Source: Pyropia yezoensis
Lineage: Eukaryota; Rhodophyta; Bangiophyceae; Bangiales; Bangiaceae
Reading direction: 5' to 3'
Assembly: GCA_009829735.1 (NCBI GenBank)
Contig: CM020618.1
Coordinates: 23,793,346-23,857,345 of the forward strand
DNA: 64,000 bases
In this document: one piece after another, positions 39,214 to 49,473 of the stretch
Layout of the letters: every line of letters begins with the position of its first letter
How positions within the stretch are numbered: the first letter of the stretch is position 1
Program-made: the position numbers and the translations under genes
Notes under the pieces: generated by a model
Seen by the model: the letters and a program-made list of their open reading frames with translations, nothing else
The model's database searches: none
What the model was told of the DNA's origin: nothing

Positions 39214-40563
39214 GGCAGGCGCTCTCCCCAAGCGTCTTCCCGAATCTCCAACGGCAGGGTACTTCTACCCGTTCTCCCCTTGCGTACCGGGAGAAAGGAC
39301 GGCAGTTACCCGCTCAACCGGTAGCCGCCTGGACACCCTGTTTGTTCAAGGGGACATTGCTCGTCCTGCGTAAAGAAAACCTCAAGATTAATGCTCGTAT
39401 GCGTGTGGGGGATAGCCTCCCCCAAGCTGTTACGCCGGTGGTTGACACGGGAGCCGGACCAAGCGTCATCACTGAGAACCTGTTACCTCCGGGCTGGCGT
39501 CGACATGCCTGGAGAGCGCCTACCCGGACCCATATCGTCGACGCTTCGGGTCAAACCCTACGACCGCTTGGCCGTCTTCCTGTCGCCATCTATGTCAACA
39601 ATGAACCAATGCTTTTTCCCTTTCTAGTAGTCAAGACCCTATCAGTCCCCCTCATCCTAGGCTGGGACTTCCAGAAGCAGCATGTCAAGAGCATCCTACC
39701 CGGAGAAGGGAAGGTCCAGTTCAACCATGGGTTTGTGTCACCGGTATTGGAGCATCTGGACGCCAAGGTTCGTGTAGCCAAGAGCAGGAGGGAACGCATC
39801 CCACCCTCTACCTTGACTCTCTTCAAACCGGTGCTCCTACCTCCTCGCTCGGAGACCAAGGTTCAAGTAACGACCCGGATTGCAGGTCAATGCCTGATCT
39901 ACGGACGTAAGGAATTTCTGGCGAATCACCGGTTATACTTGGCCAACGGACATCACAAGAAGGTAGAAAGGCACACCCCGTTCTCGGTGCTAATCGTCAA
40001 CGTGAGCCGGAAGCCAATAACCCTCGCCAAGGGCACCCGAGTTGGTACAGCAGAGCCTTACCGGGGATCCGCCCGTGCTATGAGCAAGGAAGACCTCCTG
40101 AACCTGCAACAAGAACTGGCATCCAACTTGACGGCCTTAGACGTACCTCCGAAACAAGAGCAGGCTGGCAGCGCTACTCCGAAACCCGAACAAGCACCAC
40201 CCGGGATGCCGAAGGTCAAGCAAGAAAATGTCCCTCCCGACTTGAAGGAGGCACTGGAGAAGCTTCTCCAGGAATATCGGCACCTGTGGTCGGGAGAGCT
40301 GGGCAAGATGGACGCCACTCTACACCGGATTCAACTCAAGCCGGAAGCTAGGCCAGTGCACATGCAACCATATCGGGCCGGACCTCATCGCCGGGATGAG
40401 ATTGAGAAGCAGGTTAACAAGATGCTCAAGATGGACGTTATCGAGCCGTCTGATGGCGAGTGGGCTTTCCCGGTGGTAGTCGTCCCGAAAACCGGCGGTC
40501 ACTTCCGTTTCTGCGTTGACTACAGGCGCCTGAACGAGATGACAGTCAAGGACGTATACCCGA
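39208..40563 (+). pseudogene. pol: B pol, 5' part (protease and start of reverse transcriptase), split by A2
   Basis: It is read by -1 shift from gag. The aspartic protease has VVDTGAGPSVI (GAC at 39,444) and, later, PLILGWDF. A linker leads to the reverse transcriptase N-terminus (MDATLHRIQLKPEARPVHMQ, DVIEPSDGEWAFPVVVVPK, FRFCVDYRRLNEMTV). It breaks at DVYP where element A2 enters; the frame resumes at 49,942-49,947. Confidence 0.9.
40559..40563. repeat. Target-site duplication CCCGA, left copy (element A2)
   Basis: CCCGA precedes the A2 5' LTR and is repeated at 49,942-49,946 directly after the A2 3' LTR. Confidence 0.95.
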
Positions 40564-41031
40564 TGTGGCAGTATTGACCCCCAGGTAGGGGGCAACACGT
40601 GCCATGCAAGGGGCGGCAGGCCACTAGCCTGATCCGTTCCTCCCCCTGCATTTGGGTCCATATTCCCTAAGTTCGGGATAGTTAGCTTAGTAGTAAATCC
40701 AACTTGGATTTGAGGGTTTTCTGCATTTATCGTCTTGAATTTTCGTGTGGCCCGGTGGGCAGGTGCTGGGGTGGGAGATTCTGAGTGGCGAGATTCTGAG
40801 TGGACCCTGGGGGGATAAGGGGAGGGACAGCGGGGCTTGGCCCTGCGTCCCCGTCCCGACCAAGAAACTGTTGGACCACACACCATCATCTTGTTTGTCC
40901 GTGGGGGGATTGCCCCACAACAGGGATAGAGTGCGTGCGACTTGCACTTCTTCCGGTTCCCCCGACACGGGAGGCAGCCCTCGCACACCGCCCCAACTTG
41001 GGTACTGTGTGTGCGAGTGGTTTTTGCCACA
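40564..41031 (+). repeat. A2 5' LTR (468 bp)
   Basis: Ends are TGTGGCA and TGCCACA. It differs from the 3' LTR only at GTGCGTGCG against GTGTGTGCG as far as I can see. Confidence 0.96.
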
Positions 41032-41033
41032 TT

Positions 41034-41050
41034 TGGTGGAGCAGCAGGGG
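41034..41050 (+). other. A2 putative primer-binding site
   Basis: TGGTGGAGCAGCAGGGG, two bases after the LTR, identical to that of A1 and B. I could not match its complement (ending CTGCTCCACCA) to a known tRNA from memory. Confidence 0.7.
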
Positions 41051-41150
41051 ACAGAGGTAAACTTTACCTCCGGGTGCACCCGGGTGTAGGGGGCCCTCTG
41101 TCTCAGAGGAACGGTGGACTTGGACCGTGTCATACGGATCGTTAGCCAAC

Positions 41151-43097
41151 ATGGCTAGCTCGGACCCCCCGTCGTCCGGGGAGTACGCGGGTGACGCACG
41201 TACTTCAGTGCCTTTGAATACTGGTGAGACACAGGTGGGTTTACCTGGGGTCGCAGAGGGACTAGAGGTCCCTCAAGCCAGCAGGACTGGAAGTGCGGGC
41301 GGGCAACAGGCCACCCCGACTCAGTCGGGAGTTCACTCGGGTGACACTTCTGACGTGGGTGGGCCGAAGTCTGGCCACCGCGTGGTATACTCAACGGGAA
41401 CGTCCCAAGGGGTGAGGACTGTCCCCGCGAGTTCCACTCGGGTTGGAGCCAACTTTGGCATGGAGCCATCGCCAACTAGGCTTTCGGAGGACGGCGGACC
41501 TCCGTTGGTCGGCGATGGGCTCGCGCCCATGCCCCCGGTTGAGACCCCTGAGGAACGTGGTTACCCCTCAGGTGGACTCCCGGAGGCGGACCGAGACTCA
41601 ACTGGAGTCGTCAATCCACTCCTCGCGGAAACTGTCCGTCGGGAGGCGACCAACGTGTTGCGGCAGACTTTGCCGGACCTGGTGGTCACGATGACGAATA
41701 CTATTCTGAATCAGATTGTAGCGAGTTTGCCAGAAGGCCTGAATGTCCAGACCGGATTGGGGCTTTCGAGCCCACAGGCGCAGGGGGAATCCCTCCCCAC
41801 GCCTATCTCGGGTCGCCCCGAACTGGGGGCGACACCTGTGACTCCCAACGAGGGAGCCACACCATACGCGGTGGGGCGTACGCCCTTCACGGGGGAGTTC
41901 CCCTCGGAAACGCCGGCGGCTACACCAAGCTCGCCGTACCAGACTACAGGCACTGAGGGTGGACATACCCCAGTGCCACAGCGGCTGTTCCCTCAACGTG
42001 AGGTGCCGCCCAAGATTCAGGTAGCCAACCCGGTCTACCAGCGGATCTTTGACTGTGAGACCTACGCTCTCCACAACAAGTCGGTGGCGTATGGTCCTGA
42101 CCAGGCCCGAGCTATGGGCCGTGCCAAGAAGAATGCACTTCATTCTTTTGGGCACAGAGCGGAGTGGGATGGAACTCCCCCCCTCCGTGTCTTTGAGTTC
42201 CTACGTCGTTTCACAAAAGCCTGTGACGACAATGCCATAAGTGAAGGCATGGCTTTTTACATGCTACAGGAGTTTACGAAGGGAGACCTGCGGACAGAAC
42301 TTATGTCCGTCATGCCCAGCTCCTCAAGTGGAGGCGCTGGGGAGGTGACGTCCTATTTGGAGCTCGTCAACTGGTTGTTGAGGGCCATGGTTGATGAAGC
42401 GGCGTTGGCTTCTCAAGTCGAGGAGTTTACGCAAGCCCATCAGGAAGAGGCGGAGGACGAGTTGTCCTTTGCGGAGCGAGTCCGTAAGCTCAACAATCTT
42501 TGTGGGTTTCTTCATCCACAAGCTGTGGTGAAGAGTCGGTTTGTGGAAGGACTCCACTGGTCAGTCCGGATGGAGACCCGGGAGCATAACACTGCCCGGG
42601 CGACCCTGGCCGAGTTGGCTAGGTTCGCCTACCGCAGAGGCGAGGCCTACCGCAAGTTGCGGGAAGAACAACGCCAGGAGCGTCAGGCCGAGTTGGCCAA
42701 GGAACGGGAAGAGGCGCGCCAGGCCAGAGAGTTGCGAGAGGCACGCCGAATCCGCAAGGAGAGGGTGGTAGCTGCCGTGGGAACTTCCCAAGGTACCTCG
42801 TCGTCTTCCCCAGTTGGGAAGACCCCTCCGGGAACTGATCATCGGTGTTGGAACTGCAACTCCGATGGTCACTGGGCATATGATTGCCCCAAGTTGAGTA
42901 AACGCATCCAACAGCTTGTTAGGAATGCGAGTAAGAAGTCGGCTACGAACGAAGTGCGTTCACGCCGCGAGGGTGGGTCTCGACCAGTGGTGGCGGTCGC
43001 CACACCCTCGACGGAGGGGGCGGACACGTCGTCCTCGGACTCGTCGTCGTCCCCTTCGCCCTCAGATTCGGACGCCAAGTCGGCGGGAAACGAATGA
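41151..43097 (+). CDS. gag: A2 Gag polyprotein
   Basis: The product has 648 residues from the ATG at 41,151. The N-terminal 290 residues are Pro/Gly/Thr-rich with one helical patch (LLAETVRREATNVLRQTLPD). The capsid-like region has VFEFLRRFTKACDDNAISEG, YLELVNWLLRAMVDEAAL and FAERVRKLNNLCGFLHPQAV, colinear with B Gag. A charged helix (REEQRQERQAELAKEREEAR) precedes the zinc knuckle CWNCNSDGHWAYDC and an acidic Ser-rich tail. The stop TGA overlaps an ATG in the pol frame (ATGA). Confidence 0.93.
   Translation: MASSDPPSSGEYAGDARTSVPLNTGETQVGLPGVAEGLEVPQASRTGSAGGQQATPTQSGVHSGDTSDVGGPKSGHRVVYSTGTSQGVRTVPASSTRVGANFGMEPSPTRLSEDGGPPLVGDGLAPMPPVETPEERGYPSGGLPEADRDSTGVVNPLLAETVRREATNVLRQTLPDLVVTMTNTILNQIVASLPEGLNVQTGLGLSSPQAQGESLPTPISGRPELGATPVTPNEGATPYAVGRTPFTGEFPSETPAATPSSPYQTTGTEGGHTPVPQRLFPQREVPPKIQVANPVYQRIFDCETYALHNKSVAYGPDQARAMGRAKKNALHSFGHRAEWDGTPPLRVFEFLRRFTKACDDNAISEGMAFYMLQEFTKGDLRTELMSVMPSSSSGGAGEVTSYLELVNWLLRAMVDEAALASQVEEFTQAHQEEAEDELSFAERVRKLNNLCGFLHPQAVVKSRFVEGLHWSVRMETREHNTARATLAELARFAYRRGEAYRKLREEQRQERQAELAKEREEARQARELREARRIRKERVVAAVGTSQGTSSSSPVGKTPPGTDHRCWNCNSDGHWAYDCPKLSKRIQQLVRNASKKSATNEVRSRREGGSRPVVAVATPSTEGADTSSSDSSSSPSPSDSDAKSAGNE
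43085..43091 (+). promoter_or_regulatory. -1 ribosomal frameshift slippery site, gag-pol of A2
   Basis: GGGAAAC is phased as G GGA AAC, followed by GAA TGA. Pol lies in the -1 frame. The alternative is stop-restart at the ATGA overlap (43,094-43,097); conservation of the heptamer in B, which has no such overlap, favours frameshifting. Confidence 0.75.
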
Positions 43098-46000
43098 CCG
43101 TTGGAGCTGGTCGTCCGAAGCTCACAACGGCAGCCTCGGCCAAGTGGGCCAAGAGGACGAACCAACCGTGTCGGATACTGCGGCGACCTAAGGGAGTCCG
43201 CCCACCTCGGGTGGGACTTCCCAAGAACGTAAACCCACGTCGGGTCATCGCGGTGCTGACGGGTGAGAACTTCCAGGTGGCTGGACGGGTGCAACTCGCC
43301 CCCGGCCGCGCCTGTTGTGCCCGTATCGTACTTGATACCGGGTCAGGAGCCTCCTTGATACGCAAGTCGCTATTACCAAAGGGGATGAGGCTCCAACGCT
43401 GGAAGTCTAAAGCTGACCATCTGATCGATATCAATGGTGGGGTACTTCCCATCGTTGGTGCCGTGACCCTACCAACTCGGTTGGGGACCCATGAGGTCGA
43501 CGTGACCTATGGTGTAGTTGAGAATATATCGGTACCCCTGCTTCTGGGTACCCCTTATGTCGTAACACAAGTGCCTTTGATTTGTGGCCCTGAGTACTGG
43601 GTCAAGTTGATGAATGGGGAGACTATCCCCATCCTTGGTAAGGGAAAGTCTGTGGCTCCTGTGACAGTCTCACAGTCGAAGCCTGTTTGTTCTGTGAGGG
43701 AAGGGTTTACTGCTACTCTGCGTTTAGCCCGTAAAGTCATGTTGCCCCCCAACTCGGTGGCGCACGTGGATGTTGTAACTGATTATGCGGGGAACGGGTT
43801 GGTGCACCCTAACCCCCGTCTTGCTCGCAAGCACCAAGTGCATGTTGCCCTTGGCACGATGGACTCCAAAGCCGGAGTCCCGTGGAGGATCCAGGTGATG
43901 AACCTGAGCTCGTCGCCCAAGTTCTTCAAGTCGGGGGCCAAGTTCGGCTATATCGACCAACACGAGGGACCGGTAGTAGCGGTCACCCTCAGCGCGGGCG
44001 CAAGTAGCGACCCGAAGTCCGGAAAGGAGAAGCATCAAGCCAAGTCGGCCGCCTCTCCTCGGCCCCAGGTAAACATGGAGGGTGTTCCACCCAGGTTGAG
44101 GGTTCAAGTTGAACGCCTCTTGGACCAATATCACAAGTTGTGGGATGGTCAATTGGGACTCATGAGAGCTACCCAACACCGGATCGAGTTGAAACCCGGT
44201 GCGCCCCCTATACGCCAACAACCGTATAGGGGGGGACCCCGTTCAAGGGCCCTCGTTAAGGAGCAAGTTGCTCGCATGGAGGCCCTCGATGTGATCGAGG
44301 CCAGCAACGCCGAGTGGGCGAGTCCGGTGGTGATCGTCCCCAAAGTTGATGGGACCCCCCGGTTCTGTATCGACTACCGTAAGCTCAACGAGAGCACGGT
44401 GAAGGATAGTTATCCCCTACCTCGGATGGATGACTGTCTGGACTCTCTGGGGGAGGCGAACGTGTTCTCTACCCTGGACTGTAACGCGGGGTACTGGCAA
44501 ATTCCCATTGCCCCGGAGGACAGGCATAAAACTACCTTTACCTGTCACTGTGGTACCTACCAGTGCAAGCGTCTACCGTTTGGCCTGTGTAACGCGCCGA
44601 CAACTTTCCAGCGCGCTATGGACATGATTCTGGCCGGAGTACGGTGGCAGATCTGTCTCGTGTACCTAGACGATATCATTGTGTTCTCCCGAAGTCCGGA
44701 GGAACACATTGGCCATCTTGGCCAGGTGTTCAAGCTACTTGCTGACGCCGGAGTGTCACTGAAGGCGAGTAAGTGCCACCTCTTCACTCAAGAGGTGGAG
44801 TACTTGGGACATGTTGTCCGTCCGGGGCGTCTCAGTGTCAACGAGAAAAACTTGAGGGCCATCCGCAAGGCTCAGTACCCCCGGACCCAGACCCAGATGA
44901 GGAGCTTCCTCGGGATGTGTAACGTGTACCGACGTTTCACTAAGGGCTTCGCCAAAGTGGCGAAGCCGTTGAATGAGTTAGTGAGCTCAACGCTACCGAA
45001 GAACCTGCCTCCCCCAAGTCGGGTGGAGCAGGAATCCTTTGAGACTCTTCGGGACCTTCTGCTGAAGCCCCCTATCCTGGCTATTCCCAGGTTGGGAGGC
45101 CACTACATCCTGGATGTGGACGCTAGCTACGACCAACTTGGTTGTGTGTTGCTTCAGCAACAGCCGGACAAGGAGTACTTGCCGGTGGGATACTTCAGCA
45201 AGGGGCTAAACTCGGCCGAGAAGAACTACGGAGTCACCGAGTTGGAAGGACTCGCAGTGGTATGGGCGGTGACGTCACTTCGTCACTACCTAGAGGGTGA
45301 GAAGTTCCTCATCCGCTGTGACCACCGCGCGTTGCAGTTCATCTTCAAGACGGACTGTACGAACACTCGTCTCAACCGGTGGAGGGTGCGACTTGCACCC
45401 TTCAACTTTGATATTGAGTACCGACCTGGCAGGCAACATGCCCTTGCCGACGGCCTCTCTCGGGTACCTACCGAGGGACTGGACACCACCCCAGTCGATG
45501 AGGACATCCCCATCGTGGGGGTAGTCACGCGCTCGGGTCAGGCGTTGAATCCCGAGGCGCCAGGGAACAAGAAGTACTTGCCCCTGTCCCTGGACGAGGT
45601 GGTGAAGGCCCAGGCCGAGGATCCCTTCTGCAAGTCGCAGAGGGATATACTGGATACGGTGGTTGAGACGCGCTTCTTTCTGGGAGACGATGGCCTCCTC
45701 ATGAGGAGGGGGGTATTCCAGGGGACCGAACAACTTGTCGTCCCCGCATCCCTCAAGGACAGTATCCTTGAGAGGGAGCATAACGCTCCCACGGGTGGAC
45801 ACCTGGGGTCTAGTAAACTGTACCAGACCCTGAGGACCAGGTACTACTGGCCGTCCATGGTGGTGGACATCTACAGTTGGGTGGCTGCCTGCACAAGTTG
45901 TGCACAGAACCGTCTGATGGAACGGCGGCCTACTACGGCTATGCTATTGTTCCCGGCCAAGGAGCCCTTCGCCGCGTTGGCGATGGACATCCTTGGGCCA

Positions 46001-47077
46001 CTGCCAGTGACCGAGGAGGGCAACCAGTACCTCCTGGTCATCTGTGACCGCTTCACGAAACTTACGCGAGCGATCCCACTGGCAGAGATCACGGCCATGT
46101 CGGTCGTGTCAGCCTTCCTAGATCACTGGGTTGCCGCGTATGGCATCCCAGATAGTACACTATCGGACAATGGACCGCAATTTGCGTCCGTACTGTTTCA
46201 GGGAGTGCTGGATATGTTGGGGGTTAAGGCAAACTATGCCACCCCCTACCACCCACAAACTAATGGGCAGGTGGAGCGCTTCAACAAAACTATTGTTAGG
46301 CAGCTGCGCCATTATGTGAGTGAGCACGTGAAGACGTGGGACCAATACATTTCTATTCTGACCACTGCCTACAATTCGCAGGTTCACTCATCTACCGGGG
46401 AAGTACCCCTCGCTTTTGTGACCCCCCGTCGCGTGCGGTCTATTGCCGTGCGGCGGCCGCTCCCAACTAGGGAGGATGGTGGCAGTACGCCCACTCCTAC
46501 TGAGAGTAAGGCGGAGTTCGCTGCTAGGCTTGAAAACCTCATCCCTAAAGTCAGGGCTGAGATGGACAAAGCACAAAAGCGCTACAAGCGTACCTTTGAC
46601 AAAAAGGTGCGCAACGCCAAGCATGTCCCCGAGCAGGGTGACTGGGTATTGGTCCACTCACACACCCCAACTGGGGGTAAGTTGGTGTTCCAGACGAAGG
46701 GGCCGTACCAGGTCCTTCGTACTGATGGGCGGCGCTTCACCATCGAAAGTGACGATGGGGTCCGCACAGTGAACGGACAGGACGTGGTCAAAGTTGCACC
46801 ACCGCCTGCAGGCGACCCAGCTTGGGCGCGTGCTTTGAAAACGTGGCGCCTGCCCTCGCTGCCTGCAGCCAAACAGGGCCCGCAGGAGTACGTGTTCGAC
46901 AAGTTCATCGACCACGGCTGGGATGAGGATACTGACCGCCTCATGTTGAGGGTGCGTTGGTTTGGCTACAAAGCCAAGGATGATACGTGGGAGTATGTGG
47001 AGGACCTTCCTGCTGAGAAGGTCCGGGCGTACTGTGCCCGGAACGAGATAGACCCTAACAGCCCTCCCTCAACGTGA
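43094..47077 (+). CDS. pol: A2 Pol polyprotein with chromodomain
   Basis: The frame has 1,327 codons. The aspartic protease has LDTGSGASLI near residue 81 and LLLGTPYV. The reverse transcriptase has LDCNAGYWQIP (Asp462) and YLDD (from residue 524). RNase H starts near residue 674 with LDVDASYDQ. The integrase has an H-H-C-C zinc region (HNAPTGGHLGSSK, CTSC) and the catalytic triad Asp965, Asp1025, Glu1061, spaced D-59-D-35-E. A GPY/F-like segment (KGPYQVLRTDGRRF) and a C-terminal chromodomain (LRVRWFGYKAKDDTWEYVED) follow. The chromodomain places it in the chromovirus branch, whose integrase targets marked chromatin. Order protease-RT-RNaseH-integrase is that of Ty3/gypsy. Confidence 0.97.
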   Translation: MTVGAGRPKLTTAASAKWAKRTNQPCRILRRPKGVRPPRVGLPKNVNPRRVIAVLTGENFQVAGRVQLAPGRACCARIVLDTGSGASLIRKSLLPKGMRLQRWKSKADHLIDINGGVLPIVGAVTLPTRLGTHEVDVTYGVVENISVPLLLGTPYVVTQVPLICGPEYWVKLMNGETIPILGKGKSVAPVTVSQSKPVCSVREGFTATLRLARKVMLPPNSVAHVDVVTDYAGNGLVHPNPRLARKHQVHVALGTMDSKAGVPWRIQVMNLSSSPKFFKSGAKFGYIDQHEGPVVAVTLSAGASSDPKSGKEKHQAKSAASPRPQVNMEGVPPRLRVQVERLLDQYHKLWDGQLGLMRATQHRIELKPGAPPIRQQPYRGGPRSRALVKEQVARMEALDVIEASNAEWASPVVIVPKVDGTPRFCIDYRKLNESTVKDSYPLPRMDDCLDSLGEANVFSTLDCNAGYWQIPIAPEDRHKTTFTCHCGTYQCKRLPFGLCNAPTTFQRAMDMILAGVRWQICLVYLDDIIVFSRSPEEHIGHLGQVFKLLADAGVSLKASKCHLFTQEVEYLGHVVRPGRLSVNEKNLRAIRKAQYPRTQTQMRSFLGMCNVYRRFTKGFAKVAKPLNELVSSTLPKNLPPPSRVEQESFETLRDLLLKPPILAIPRLGGHYILDVDASYDQLGCVLLQQQPDKEYLPVGYFSKGLNSAEKNYGVTELEGLAVVWAVTSLRHYLEGEKFLIRCDHRALQFIFKTDCTNTRLNRWRVRLAPFNFDIEYRPGRQHALADGLSRVPTEGLDTTPVDEDIPIVGVVTRSGQALNPEAPGNKKYLPLSLDEVVKAQAEDPFCKSQRDILDTVVETRFFLGDDGLLMRRGVFQGTEQLVVPASLKDSILEREHNAPTGGHLGSSKLYQTLRTRYYWPSMVVDIYSWVAACTSCAQNRLMERRPTTAMLLFPAKEPFAALAMDILGPLPVTEEGNQYLLVICDRFTKLTRAIPLAEITAMSVVSAFLDHWVAAYGIPDSTLSDNGPQFASVLFQGVLDMLGVKANYATPYHPQTNGQVERFNKTIVRQLRHYVSEHVKTWDQYISILTTAYNSQVHSSTGEVPLAFVTPRRVRSIAVRRPLPTREDGGSTPTPTESKAEFAARLENLIPKVRAEMDKAQKRYKRTFDKKVRNAKHVPEQGDWVLVHSHTPTGGKLVFQTKGPYQVLRTDGRRFTIESDDGVRTVNGQDVVKVAPPPAGDPAWARALKTWRLPSLPAAKQGPQEYVFDKFIDHGWDEDTDRLMLRVRWFGYKAKDDTWEYVEDLPAEKVRAYCARNEIDPNSPPST

Positions 47078-47188
47078 GGGAAGGCCGAGCAACAGTGCCA
47101 AGAGAGTGCTTCAAGTCGAAGTGGTACGCAGAGTGGCTTTAAACTACAGCCCTAACCCTCACACTCTCACAACAAAGGCAGCTGCCAA

Positions 47189-49132
47189 CTAGGCACGCAT
47201 GCTAGACTCTCCCACTCCACGGCCCTCGCCCTCACGTGGAGGCGAGCGGCGAGACCCACGCCGATAACGGTCTCCACTCGTTGGAAGGGGCGGCGGCTCC
47301 AAGTCGGAACCGTCGCGCCCCTCACGGTCGCGCAAGTGGCGCCGACCGTGGCTACTCTTCTGCCTGGTCTTGCGCGCAAGTTTGCGACGCAGACGCTGGA
47401 CAGACTCCGTCTCCGATGGGGTAGAGGACTCCGAGACGGAGTAAGACAACTCGTCTTCCGACACGGAGGGAGAGCGCCGCGAGTGACGGCGACGACGGCG
47501 AGGAGGCGAGTATGCCCGGCTCCCACGACGCTTGCCACGCCCAAGTGGGGTTGGCTGGGGCATAATAGCCCCAATGCGAGCCAACTCGGCCGTCATAAAC
47601 TCCGCCACCGACTCGCAACTCGCGGTCGCCACTGCAGTACGAACGCGCTCCTCAAGTTGAGGAGTCTCGGAACTTTGGAGGGTTGCGGTCGACGCGGCCA
47701 ACCAGGAAATGGTGCGCACCAACGTGGTGATCATCATCTCTGAGGTTAGAGGCGTGGGCGGTAACACCAACTTGGGGTATACCGTCAGGAGGGTGGCCCC
47801 CAAGTTGGGAGACACCGGTGTGGATGACTCCACGGCCACGCTGATCGGGATGTTCCCGTGAGGCTGGAAAGGAACAGGAGGAAGCGGAGGGGCACGCCGA
47901 GGTGGCGGTACCCGGGTGTAACTGCGACCCCGACTTGGGGCCCCCGCAGTAGGTTGAGTCATATGGTCATCATATGAGGGCACAGCCATAACTATGGGCT
48001 TGTCCGGGGGTGGCGCAGTGTGACGATCCACCCCCGGGGCATACGGGTAGTCCCCGATGCCCAACCCCTCTCGTAGGACCACACGGCCGTCGTGAAGTTC
48101 ACGAGCGACCCATACGAACTGGCGAAGTGCGCCATCGTCCTTGGGCCCCCGAGTGGGGCGGCGCAACTTGTGCTCAATGCTCTCCCACTCGATAAACTTG
48201 TGGAGGCGGAGCATCTCCTCAAGTAGAGTGAGTTGTCCTGACGAGCACCCCTCAGCAACTAGCTGAGGGGTGAGCTGTTCCAAACCCTGGATGAGCCGGA
48301 GGGGGAGATGCCAGAGCATCCCCCGCCGCTGAACACATGACACCCAGGTCGACATGACCTCGAGGAGCCACTGGGTGGCCAACATGGCCCACACCAGATG
48401 ATCAGGGCCAGCCGTCAACATGACGGAGCCGAAGTGGTCAAGCAACCGTGGCAACAACGCCGGGAACCCGTAGGGGACCTCAACTTGAGGCCACCACTCG
48501 GGCTTCTTCGGGTAGTATTGCTCCTTACTGGCAGCAGACTGCTGAGGAAACTCAAGTTGAGCCGAGGTCACCAAGTAGGGACCTCGCCGGAAGTCCTTCT
48601 CCATCCGCACATCAAAGTGATGAGTGTGCGGATCGGCCTCGTGAAGGTACGGGGGGCGAGTTGCCACCGCGTCCCAAGTGAAGGTCGGCAAGTCGCCGGG
48701 ACCCGGGATAGTTCCCCCGCGGTCCACCATGGCCTTGGCCCGCTGCACGTCCTCGACCTCCTCGTCGTCCAGGAAGGCAAACTGGTCCGTCCTGAAGCCG
48801 GCAGGGAACCCGACCCTACGGGGATACTTCTCCCGTAGGCGGTCCCATACCCGACCCATCGCTGCGCCGAGTCGGCCACAGCGAAGAACAGTCAACCCCT
48901 CCTCATACAGAGGCCAAGCGGGGTAAAACCACCGCCCCAAGGCCTCACGCGGGACAACTTGTCCCGCCTCCGGGGGAGATCCTGCCGTCAACCCAAAGCC
49001 GGGTGACGCGGGAGTCCCACCCCCCGGAGCGATCGCGGAGCCCCCGCCGGAAGTCCCGGCAGGCGCTGCACCGTAGGAGGTGTCCTCCATACGCTCATCG
49101 AGAGAGTCCGTCTCCACTCCCGGAGTCGCCAT
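47189..49132 (-). CDS. A2 antisense protein (aORF), unknown family
   Basis: The product has 647 residues from the ATG at 49,132 (GCCATGGCG) on the strand opposite to gag-pol, between pol and the 3' LTR; the stop codons of pol and aORF are 111 bases apart. The middle part looks folded and helical: PYLVTSAQLEF, EQYYPKKPEWWPQVEVPYGF, AMLATQWLLEVMSTWVSCV, LTLLEEMLRLHKFIEWESIE, GALRQFVWVARELHDG. It is followed by a Pro-rich segment and a second helical patch (MMITTLVRTISWLAASTATL). The tail is Arg/Ser-rich (RRRRRHSRRSPSVSEDELSY), like an RS or nucleic-acid-binding domain. No membrane segment and no known domain are seen. The core aligns with the B antisense protein, and the frame is conserved in A1, so it is selected for. 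The promoter is unknown; it may use the 3' LTR in reverse. Confidence 0.8.
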   Translation of the reverse strand: MATPGVETDSLDERMEDTSYGAAPAGTSGGGSAIAPGGGTPASPGFGLTAGSPPEAGQVVPREALGRWFYPAWPLYEEGLTVLRCGRLGAAMGRVWDRLREKYPRRVGFPAGFRTDQFAFLDDEEVEDVQRAKAMVDRGGTIPGPGDLPTFTWDAVATRPPYLHEADPHTHHFDVRMEKDFRRGPYLVTSAQLEFPQQSAASKEQYYPKKPEWWPQVEVPYGFPALLPRLLDHFGSVMLTAGPDHLVWAMLATQWLLEVMSTWVSCVQRRGMLWHLPLRLIQGLEQLTPQLVAEGCSSGQLTLLEEMLRLHKFIEWESIEHKLRRPTRGPKDDGALRQFVWVARELHDGRVVLREGLGIGDYPYAPGVDRHTAPPPDKPIVMAVPSYDDHMTQPTAGAPSRGRSYTRVPPPRRAPPLPPVPFQPHGNIPISVAVESSTPVSPNLGATLLTVYPKLVLPPTPLTSEMMITTLVRTISWLAASTATLQSSETPQLEERVRTAVATASCESVAEFMTAELARIGAIMPQPTPLGRGKRRGSRAYSPPRRRRRHSRRSPSVSEDELSYSVSESSTPSETESVQRLRRKLARKTRQKSSHGRRHLRDREGRDGSDLEPPPLPTSGDRYRRGSRRSPPREGEGRGVGESSMRA

Positions 49133-49252
49133 GGCTCTCCCCAAGTTGGGGAGAGACGTCCTGGCTATCGCGGCACGAGACCCGCCTCGAGTTGAGGGGG
49201 ACTCGGATCGTGGGTAAACGGGTGGCCTCCCCAGCGTGGGGTGGCCCCGTGT

Positions 49253-49266
49253 AAGGTGAAGGAGAA
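49253..49266. promoter_or_regulatory. 14-mer shared upstream of both antisense genes (A2 copy)
   Basis: AAGGTGAAGGAGAA (plus strand) lies 121 bases upstream of the antisense ATG. The same 14-mer lies 32 bases upstream of the B antisense ATG. On the antisense strand it reads TTCTCCTTCACCTT. It could be an antisense promoter element or an extra purine tract for plus-strand priming. Confidence 0.35.
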
Positions 49267-49460
49267 GTGGTGGTGGTGGTGAGGTGTGAACCGAGGAGAG
49301 CAAGCTGCCAAGTGGGCAAGCTTGAGGAGAGGGGCGGCCAACGTGACCGCCTCCACATCCGCGTTACGTACTCAAGGGGGGACAGCAAGTCGCGTCCCCC
49401 CCAACGCCGAGACGTGCGTTTACGCACCCCCTCACAGGGCCGACCGGGTCGGTCGGAACT

Positions 49461-49473
49461 GAGGAGAGGGGAG
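49461..49473 (+). other. A2 polypurine tract
   Basis: GAGGAGAGGGGAG abuts the 3' LTR, the expected place and composition for the plus-strand primer. Confidence 0.8.

Noticed and set aside
47167..47618. Overlapping minus-strand frames at the 3' end of the A2 antisense gene
   Set aside because: They are alternative phases of the Arg/Ser-rich tail and show no similarity between families.
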